Part shown: positions 8,006 through 13,600 of the stretch, one piece after another
Layout: each line of letters starts with the position of its first letter
Position numbering within the stretch: position 1 is the first letter of the stretch
DNA from: CAZSMC01 sp964607755
GTDB lineage: Bacteria > Zhuqueibacterota > Zhuqueibacteria > Residuimicrobiales > Krinioviventaceae
Assembly: GCA_964607755.1 (NCBI GenBank)
Contig: CAZSMC010000083.1
Span: 1-17,125, forward strand
Length of the DNA stretch: 17,125 nucleotides
Direction of reading: 5' to 3'
Notes under the pieces: generated by a model
Databases searched by the model: none
What the model was told of the DNA's origin: nothing
What the model saw: the letters and a program-made list of their open reading frames with translations, nothing else
Program-made: the position numbers and the translations under genes

Positions 8006-8348
8006 GTGTTTTATTTTTTCTTTCATTGTGCACCATGATAAATCATGGTGATGTTACAAAAAAATATTGTACCAGCACCACACTTTAGGTGAAAAAAAGC
8101 GTGAAAGAAAACACAAAAACCGCTGAAGCGGTTTAGTGGAATGGTTTTGTTAACACTCGTTTACACCATGATAAATCATGGTGATGTTACAAAAAATATT
8201 TACATTTTATACCATGATGAATCATGGTGCTGATATAATGGAGGATCTGTAAAAGCACCACACTTTAGTGTGGTGAAAAAATATGCAAATAAAACAGAAA
8301 AACCGCTTCAGCGGTTTTCAATAAAAAACTATAAAAAAAGGACTCGGC

Positions 8349-9055
8349 ATGAATCGATTTTACCGATTGTTCATCGTGTTATCTATCATCGCTACATCCT
8401 TATCCGCCCAAATGTCTCAACTCCACATCGCGGGTGAACCACAAAAAATGACCACTCCCATCCCGGAAGTACGCGATATTAACGGCAGACTCTGCGCCGC
8501 ACTTCAATTCACTTCCGAGCTGGAGGGATTCAAATACGACTCGTACAATGGAGTCGTCAAAATGATTGACACCCGGGGCAAAGATATGGTTTTTGTATCG
8601 CCGGATGAGCGTGTCGTACAAATTTACCACAGCGGCTATCAACCGTTAAAAATAATCCTTGCCGAATACGGTATTCNNNNNNNNNNNNNNNNNNNNNNNN
8701 NNNNNNNNNNNNNNNNNNNNNNNNNNNNNNNNNNNNNNNNNNNNNNNNNNNNNNNNNNNNNNNNNNNNNNNNNNNNACACATATCGTGGGCAGCAAACAG
8801 CCCAACGAATTAGGGCTCTATGATATGAGCGGCAATGTGTGGGAGTGGTGCGCTGACTGGTATGGCGAGGACTATTACAGCCACAGTCCGGCTATGAATC
8901 CGGGTGGTCCTGATGAAGGAGGATCCCGTGTGTTGCGCAGCGTTTCCTGGCTCAACTACGCAAACAACTGCCGTAGTGCTGCTCGCAACAGGCTTTATCC
9001 CGACGATTGCGGCTACGACGTCGGATTTCGAGTTATCCAGGATTCACCGCAATAA
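8349..9055 (+). CDS. Secreted FGE-fold protein 2 (interrupted by an assembly gap)
   Basis: Paralog of the gene at 5954. ATG 8349 follows AAAAAAAGGA. Residues 1-20 (MNRFYRLFIVLSIIATSLSA) are a signal peptide. The shared N-terminal domain reads GEPQK, LCAALQFTSELEGFKY, GKDMVF, SPDER and YHSGYQPLKIILAEYGI up to the 100-N run at 8677-8776. After the gap, in the frame that ends at TAA 9053, comes the FGE fold end: HIVGSKQPNELGLYDMSGN, VWEWCADWYGEDYYSHSPAM, NPGGPDEGG, RVLRSVSWLNYANNCRSAAR, PDDCGYDVGFRVIQD. The gap hides the PEGA-like part and most of the fold. The last segment replaces the usual GGSW by SVSW and keeps only one of the two FGE active-site cysteines, so this is not expected to be a sulfatase-activating enzyme. 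A binding domain with a C-type-lectin-like fold is more likely. Confidence 0.85.
8677..8776. other. Assembly gap of 100 N inside FGE gene 2
   Basis: No shared 55-mer flanks this gap, unlike the other two. It lies where the FGE core would be nearly identical to that of gene 1, so the assembler probably broke on the repeat. Real length unknown. Confidence 0.95.
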
Positions 9056-9102
9056 AAAAGTTATGCTTTGTTACTTTTATGCTTTTACCCTTTTGCGTTT
9101 AT

Positions 9103-9174
9103 GGAGTGCAGTCCCTTTATCCACCACAGGCGGACAGGTGGATTGCACCGCATCGCATAAAGGCGATGCACTCC
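9103..9174. repeat. 72-nt nested palindromic intergenic repeat
   Basis: Outer arms GGAGTGCA (9103-9110) and TGCACTCC (9167-9174), middle arms CCTTTAT (9114-9120) and ATAAAGG (9157-9163), inner arms CCACC (9121-9125) and GGTGG (9137-9141) nest in order, so the element can fold into one long stem with side loops. A left-end copy is at 7119-7161. It starts 47 nt after the FGE gene 2 stop. The surrounding 9056-9437 stretch contains no other gene; besides this element it holds the left inverted repeat of the GxxExxY cassette and a CCCGCG/CGCGGG hairpin. Confidence 0.75.
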
Positions 9175-9231
9175 GAAGGTGATGAACTCCGAAAATCACC
9201 AGAGTGTATAAACAATCTGTGGGAATATGTT

Positions 9232-9259
9232 AACCGCGAATTTCGCTAATTACGCTAAT
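9232..9259 (+). repeat. Left inverted repeat of the GxxExxY cassette
   Basis: This 28-nt stretch starts AACCGCGAATTTCGC and pairs with the reverse complement of 9838-9865 at 24 of 28 positions. The two copies bound the GxxExxY gene with 178 nt on the left and 10 nt on the right. Confidence 0.7.
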
Positions 9260-9392
9260 AGAAACATTATGATGAACTTATAATGAATTGGTTCAGAATT
9301 GATCTGCTGGATATTCTAAACACTTTATCCCGTTAACATCTTGAGAAATGAGTCAAATTTTTATAGAATGCTAAAAGTTGAGAAAAAACTCG

Positions 9393-9409
9393 TCCCGCGT
9401 TTCGCGGGA
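9393..9409. terminator. Short GC-rich hairpin upstream of the GxxExxY gene
   Basis: TCCCGCG-TTT-CGCGGGA forms a perfect 7-bp stem. It has no downstream T run on the + strand, so it is a weak terminator candidate on that strand; on the - strand it is followed by AGTTTTTTCT, which fits an intrinsic terminator better. It may also be just a short palindromic repeat. Confidence 0.35.
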
Positions 9410-9437
9410 TTAAATAGTATCCTGGAGGGCCATAGCA

Positions 9438-9827
9438 ATGGCAGAATTATTGTTTAAAAGTGAAGTTTATAAAATAATTGGTGCGGCTATGGACGTGCAT
9501 AGTGTTCTGGGATCAGGATTCTTAGAAGCGGTTTATCAAGAAGCTTTAGGTATAGAATTTGAATCGAGAAGTATACCCTTTATTGAATTTCCCCAACTCA
9601 AAATAAATTTCAAAGGACATATTTTGAAAAAAAAGTATGTTCCTGATTTTTTGTGTTATGATGAGATTATTTTAGAGATTAAAGCAATAAACAAATGTGG
9701 TCCCAATGAAGAAGCTCAAATTATCAATTCATTAAACGCCTCGAAAAAAACAGTCGGCGTTCTTATCAATTTCGGCGAACAGTCCCTGTATTGGAAGCGA
9801 TATGTCAACACCAAAAACATCAACTAA
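9438..9827 (+). CDS. GxxExxY family protein (PD-(D/E)XK fold)
   Basis: Small 129-aa protein starting at ATG 9438 with GGAGGG about 10 nt upstream. The family signature is plain: AAMDVHSVLGSGFLEAVYQEAL (shown here in two parts: VHSVLGSGFLEAVYQEAL follows GAAMD), with Gly, Glu and Tyr at the defining spacing. The second half has YVPDFLCYDEIILEIKA, the PD...ExK core of a restriction-endonuclease-like fold, and ends in VGVLINFGEQSLYWKRY. The biochemical role of this family is unknown to me; nuclease activity is suggested by fold only. Such genes occur in many environmental bacterial genomes, often alone. Here it is enclosed by imperfect inverted repeats and followed by a tandem array made of the same sequence, so it behaves like a small mobile cassette (inference). 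Complete, no disruption seen. Confidence 0.9.
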   Translation: MAELLFKSEVYKIIGAAMDVHSVLGSGFLEAVYQEALGIEFESRSIPFIEFPQLKINFKGHILKKKYVPDFLCYDEIILEIKAINKCGPNEEAQIINSLNASKKTVGVLINFGEQSLYWKRYVNTKNIN

Positions 9828-9837
9828 AATTCGCAAA

Positions 9838-10155
9838 ATTAGCGACATTCGCGAAATTAGCGGTTCAAGACATCAATTCAAATTAGCGACATTCGTGAAA
9901 TTAGCGGTTCAAAACATCAGTTCAAATTAGCGACATTCGTGAAATTAGCGGTTCAANNNNNNNNNNNNNNNNNNNNNNNNNNNNNNNNNNNNNNNNNNNN
10001 NNNNNNNNNNNNNNNNNNNNNNNNNNNNNNNNNNNNNNNNNNNNNNNNNNNNNNNNTAGCGGTTCAAAACATCAGTTCAAATTAGCGACATTCGTGAAAT
10101 TAGCGGTTCAAAACATCAGTTCAAATTAGCGACATTCGTGAAATTAGCGGTTCAA
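9838..10155 (+). repeat. 44-bp direct tandem array (with gap)
   Basis: Units start at 9838, 9882 and 9926 before the gap and at 10081 and 10125 after it, with a partial unit at 10057-10080. Each contains ATTAGCGACATTCGTGAA followed by ATTAGCGGTTCAAAACATC and AGTTCAA. The first unit differs at three positions from the others, which are identical. The opening 28 nt of the first unit serve as the right inverted repeat of the GxxExxY cassette. The array stops 21 nt before the start codon of the next gene, just ahead of its ribosome binding site. There are no unique spacers, so it is not a CRISPR. The stretch 9828-10176 holds nothing else. Confidence 0.9.
9957..10056. other. Assembly gap of 100 N inside the tandem array
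   Basis: The 55 nt before the gap (9902-9956) equal the 55 nt after it (10057-10111). The real repeat number is therefore unknown, and the gap may be an artefact of a de Bruijn graph overlap. Confidence 0.95.
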
Positions 10156-10176
10156 TTTACAAAGGAGAAATTAACC

Positions 10177-12018
10177 ATGCTAAAAAAAGTATTGTTCATG
10201 CTGTTATTATTTACCGTATCGGCTCAGTCTCAAATTATCAACCGAACATTTATCATCAACTCTGGCGACTATTACTACGGCAGCGGCATGTCCCAGAATA
10301 CAAACGAAGCCAAAGATCAAGCTCTGGAGGCGTTAACCAGCCAGATCGCCGTGCATGTGGCCAGTTCGTTCAAGCGGGTGATGACCGAAACAGATGAAAA
10401 ACTCACCGATAATGTGGAATCCATTCTCAACACCCACGCCGCCGCAACCCTGCGAAATGTCAAAACCATTACAACTCCCACCGACGACGGACGGGTGGAG
10501 GTTTTTTGCTATTTGAAAAAAAGCGAGGTCGAAAACATCTGGAACGAACGCCGGCAATTGATCGCAGATATGACCGAAAAAGCCGGGCAGTACGCCAGCG
10601 AGCATAATGTCACCCACGCTTTAAAGCTCTATTATTTTGCCGCTATTCTGCTCAATTCTCTGCCGGATGAAAATGTCGTTTATTCGGGCGTTAACTATAC
10701 CACCAAAATTCCTGAAAGCATCAATAGCATAATACAGCAAACCCGATTTTCTTTTTTAAAGGATCGAACAATTTCCGAAAAAGAGCGGGAAATTACTCTG
10801 GCTGTCAGGCATAACAATACACCGGCTGCGCTGGTGGATTTTACCTTCTGGGACGGTGCCAATCAGGTCGCCGTGCAGGGCCGTGACGGTCTGGCCAGCT
10901 TTCTTTTAATCGGCGCCAGCGTCAAGTTTGATGAATTAAAGCTGAATATCAAAACAAAATATTATGAAAACCGTCGAGAATACAAGGTGGTGGAAACATT
11001 GTGGGATGTGGTTCAAAAACCCACTTTTGCATCCCGCAAAGTTGTAAAGTTAAAAAAAACAAAAGAAGCAGAAGTAATGCCAATTGAGGTTGAATCGGAA
11101 GAAGAAAAATATAACTATAATTTTGATATTAGCTACGAAAGTGATATCCCTGTTGCGAAACAAATACTAACTGAAACAAACACATTTTTAAATGTTGTGG
11201 AAACAAATGTTCTGGATAGTGTAAAGTCTCATTTTTCTGCAGATTCTTTCTTGTGTGCTAAAATCACAAATTATATGCAATATAACCATCCCAAACCACT
11301 GGATAAAAATATACACGGCCAATTGAATAAAACCAATGACGGTTATGAACTAAGGCGAATACGTGTTTTGCACAATTATCCAAGCATCAACAAACAGACA
11401 ACAGAATATCTGGCGCTCGATTTTAACAAAAAGGGTGAACTCCGTGATATCAATACATGTATCTCCGAGTTACTCTATCAAAAGTTTGTCAAACAGGGAA
11501 AATATGGCAATGACTGGGGCAATCGGCAGCAGATTATCAAATTTTTAGAAAAATACCGCACAGCTTATTTGACACGAGATATAAACACTGTAAATAAAAT
11601 GTTCGCTGAAGATGCCATTATTATTGTTGGCCGTAAAGTAAAGACCAAAAAAATTCCAGAGGATATGGTAAAGTATCAACCATTTGGGAGTCAACCTGGA
11701 TACGATTACATCAAATTAACCAAGCATGAATATCTCCAACGACAGCAGCATGTTTTTCAAAGTATGCAAGACATTTTTCTCGATTTTAGTACATTCAATA
11801 TGGTTAGAAAAAACAATCAGCCCAATATCTACGGTGTAGAGATGCGGCAAACTTATTTATCAACAACATATGGTGATGAAGGTTATCTATTTCTGTTAAT
11901 TGATTTCGATCCTGGTATGTTGTCAGATGATCCGCTTATCTATGTCCGCGCCTGGCAACCGAACGAGTGGAGTGAAAATGATATGATCAAAGCTGCAGAC
12001 TTTGTGGTTCATAAATGA
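10177..12018 (+). CDS. Secreted LPP20-like / NTF2-like protein
   Basis: ATG 10177 follows AAAGGAGAAA; a longer frame reaching back to 10138 would translate the tandem array and is rejected. Residues 1-18 (MLKKVLFMLLLFTVSAQS) form a signal peptide with no lipobox Cys, so the protein is probably periplasmic or exported. Residues 30-115 resemble the LPP20 domain (YYYGSGMSQNTNEAKDQALE, ALTSQIAVHVASSFKRV, VEVFCYLKK). The middle holds an alpha-helical stretch and a beta-rich region, then a charged linker (KLKKTKEAEVMPIEVESEEE, about 290-310). From about 450 to the end (613 aa) a SnoaL/NTF2-like fold is likely (FLEKYRTAYLTRDINTVNKMFAEDAIII). Such proteins occur next to PEGA/FGE-fold genes in FCB bacteria as I recall. 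No enzymatic role can be assigned. The final bases overlap the next gene. Confidence 0.75.
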   Translation: MLKKVLFMLLLFTVSAQSQIINRTFIINSGDYYYGSGMSQNTNEAKDQALEALTSQIAVHVASSFKRVMTETDEKLTDNVESILNTHAAATLRNVKTITTPTDDGRVEVFCYLKKSEVENIWNERRQLIADMTEKAGQYASEHNVTHALKLYYFAAILLNSLPDENVVYSGVNYTTKIPESINSIIQQTRFSFLKDRTISEKEREITLAVRHNNTPAALVDFTFWDGANQVAVQGRDGLASFLLIGASVKFDELKLNIKTKYYENRREYKVVETLWDVVQKPTFASRKVVKLKKTKEAEVMPIEVESEEEKYNYNFDISYESDIPVAKQILTETNTFLNVVETNVLDSVKSHFSADSFLCAKITNYMQYNHPKPLDKNIHGQLNKTNDGYELRRIRVLHNYPSINKQTTEYLALDFNKKGELRDINTCISELLYQKFVKQGKYGNDWGNRQQIIKFLEKYRTAYLTRDINTVNKMFAEDAIIIVGRKVKTKKIPEDMVKYQPFGSQPGYDYIKLTKHEYLQRQQHVFQSMQDIFLDFSTFNMVRKNNQPNIYGVEMRQTYLSTTYGDEGYLFLLIDFDPGMLSDDPLIYVRAWQPNEWSENDMIKAADFVVHK

Positions 12019-13403
12019 AAAAAACAAACTATAACGCCCCTTACGTCTGGATGTCTTCGTTCGTTGCCGCGCTTGGCGGATTGTTATTTGGCTATGACTG
12101 GGTCGTGATCGGTGGCGCAAAACCTTTCTATGAGAAATTTTTTCACTTAACATCTTCCTTTGAAATCGGCTGGGCCATGAGCAGCGCCTTGTTAGGCTGC
12201 CTGGCCGGGTCCATCCTGTCCGGCACATTTAGTGACCGCTTTGGCCGGAAACGTCTCCTCATGTTAGCCGGACTTTTATTTACATCATCTGCCATTGGAA
12301 CAGCCCTTGCCAATTCATTCAACATTTTTGTGACTTTTCGTTTGCTCGGCGGGATCGGCATCGGACTGGCATCAAATCTGGCTCCCATGTATATCGCTGA
12401 GTTGGCTCCGCCGAGCTTGCGCGGAAAATTCGTCTCCATCAACCAGCTCGCCATTGTCGTTGGTATTTTGGCGGCGCAGCTCACTAACTGGATGATCGCC
12501 AAACCCGTACCGGCAGATGCCACAGCTATGGACATTCTCAACTCATGGAACGGCCAGGTTGGCTGGCGCTGGATGTTCGGGGCTGAAACCGTGCCAGCTT
12601 TTTTATTTTTCTGCGCCATGTTCTTTGTGCCGGAAAGTCCGCGCTGGCTGGTTAAAAACGGCAAGGACAGCAAAGCCATTCACATTCTGCAAAAAGTAGG
12701 CGGACCGGATTATCAACAATCAGCTTTTAATGACATCAAACAAAGCCTTAAAAATGAGATTCAACGAGTGCATTTTCGCGAGCTGCTCGAACCGCGTTTG
12801 CTGCGCATTCTCATCATCGGTATTGCGCTGGCAGTTTTGCAGCAGTGGTGCGGTATCAATGTGATTTTCAACTATGCTGAGGATATTTTTTCAGCCGCCG
12901 GTTTTGGCGTCAGTGACATTCTGTTCAACATTGTTATCACCGGCACGGTTAATCTGTTGTTCACTTTTGTAGCCCTTTACACCGTCGATCGCTGGGGACG
13001 GCGACCATTAATGCTAATCGGCACCGGCGGACTGACGGTCATTTACATTTTTATCGGCCTCAGTTATATCCTTCAATCCAGCGGAGTGCATGTACTGCTG
13101 CTGGTGGTGCTGGCGATTGGCACGTATGCGATGTCTCTCGCACCTGTCGTTTGGGTGGTGATTTCCGAAATTTTTCCAAACCGGATTCGCGGTGCTGCCA
13201 TGGCGGTTTCGGTCTCTGCGCTTTGGATTGCCTGCTTTGTGCTCACATATACGTTTCCATACCTCAACCGCGGATTAGGTGCAGCCGGAACATTTTGGGT
13301 TTATGCCGGCATTTGTGTGCTCGGATTTGTCTTTATCAAAACCAGGCTGCCGGAGACAAAAGGCAAGTCGCTCGAAGAAATTGAAAAAGAACTGGTCGAT
13401 TAA
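12015..13403 (+). CDS. Sugar-porter MFS transporter (xylose/hexose type)
   Basis: Inner-membrane symporter of the sugar porter family, 462 aa, twelve predicted helices. Signature motifs are all in place: GGLLFGYDWVVIGGA in helix 1, DRFGRKR (residues 74-80) in loop 2-3, PESPRWLV before the central loop, QQWCGINVIFNYAEDIF in helix 7 (sugar-binding QQxxGxN), DRWGRRP in loop 8-9, and PETKGKSLEEIE at the end. The pattern is close to XylE/GLUT-like proteins; the sugar itself cannot be told. ATG 12015 overlaps the previous stop by four bases (ATGA) with no ribosome binding site of its own, so expression may depend on translational coupling. It is followed by GH2 and Sde182 genes, which points to uptake of the sugar freed by them. 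Confidence 0.95.
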   Translation: MKKTNYNAPYVWMSSFVAALGGLLFGYDWVVIGGAKPFYEKFFHLTSSFEIGWAMSSALLGCLAGSILSGTFSDRFGRKRLLMLAGLLFTSSAIGTALANSFNIFVTFRLLGGIGIGLASNLAPMYIAELAPPSLRGKFVSINQLAIVVGILAAQLTNWMIAKPVPADATAMDILNSWNGQVGWRWMFGAETVPAFLFFCAMFFVPESPRWLVKNGKDSKAIHILQKVGGPDYQQSAFNDIKQSLKNEIQRVHFRELLEPRLLRILIIGIALAVLQQWCGINVIFNYAEDIFSAAGFGVSDILFNIVITGTVNLLFTFVALYTVDRWGRRPLMLIGTGGLTVIYIFIGLSYILQSSGVHVLLLVVLAIGTYAMSLAPVVWVVISEIFPNRIRGAAMAVSVSALWIACFVLTYTFPYLNRGLGAAGTFWVYAGICVLGFVFIKTRLPETKGKSLEEIEKELVD

Positions 13404-13600
13404 TATAGCGATTTTTCAGGTTAACATTTTGGAGGTAAAATGAAGNNNNNNNNNNNNNNNNNNNNNNNNNNNNNNNNNNNNNNNNNNNNNNNNNNNNNNN
13501 NNNNNNNNNNNNNNNNNNNNNNNNNNNNNNNNNNNNNNNNNNNNNACTGGTCGATTAATATAGCGATTTTTCAGGTTAACATTTTGGAGGTAAAATGAAG
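13391..13600. other. 55-nt duplication flanking a 100-N gap (probable assembly artefact)
   Basis: Bases 13391-13445 and 13546-13600 are identical and the 100 N (13446-13545) lie between. Collapsing them joins the permease stop to the GH2 start with about 36 nt between them and a clear GGAGG ribosome binding site. Nothing is likely missing. Confidence 0.9.

Larger units (their letters stand above)
7169..8318 (+). mobile_element. Five-unit palindrome array around an HUH transposase gene (REP/RAYT-like)
   Basis: The stretch is built from three unrelated palindromes. A has stem CACCATGA with loop TAAA or TGAA; B has stem CACCACAC with loop TTTA; C has stem AAAACCGC with a TTTA, TTCA or TGAA loop. 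Copies: A at 7169, 7302, 7348, 7485, 8031, 8164, 8210; B at 7212, 7394, 8076, 8256; C at 7254, 7437, 7988, 8117, 8299. They are laid out as five units: A-B-C, A-A-B-C, A-[tnpA]-C, A-B(broken)-C and A-A-B-C, separated by 25-29 nt. The transposase gene replaces B in the middle unit. Bases 7302-7456 and 8164-8318 are 155-bp direct repeats that I read as identical. REP-associated tyrosine transposases are known to sit among such hairpins; this three-palindrome arrangement is not one I know. Confidence 0.85.

Noticed and set aside
8349..8813. Open frame read through the 100-N gap in one frame
   Set aside because: The frame after the gap is wrong for the FGE fold; the real frame is the one that reads HIVGSKQPNELG and ends at 9055.
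5954..9055. FGE proteins as the activator of the sulfatase at the left end
   Set aside because: The second protein has only one of the two active-site cysteines (NNCRSAAR kept, the SW-adjacent one absent), the first lacks the region, and both are secreted with extra domains.
8777..9437. DGR template repeat or reverse transcriptase close to the putative variable region
   Set aside because: No adenine-rich near-copy and no reverse transcriptase motif was found anywhere in the window.
9838..10155. Possible CRISPR array
   Set aside because: The 44-bp units are contiguous and identical with no unique spacers and no cas genes nearby.
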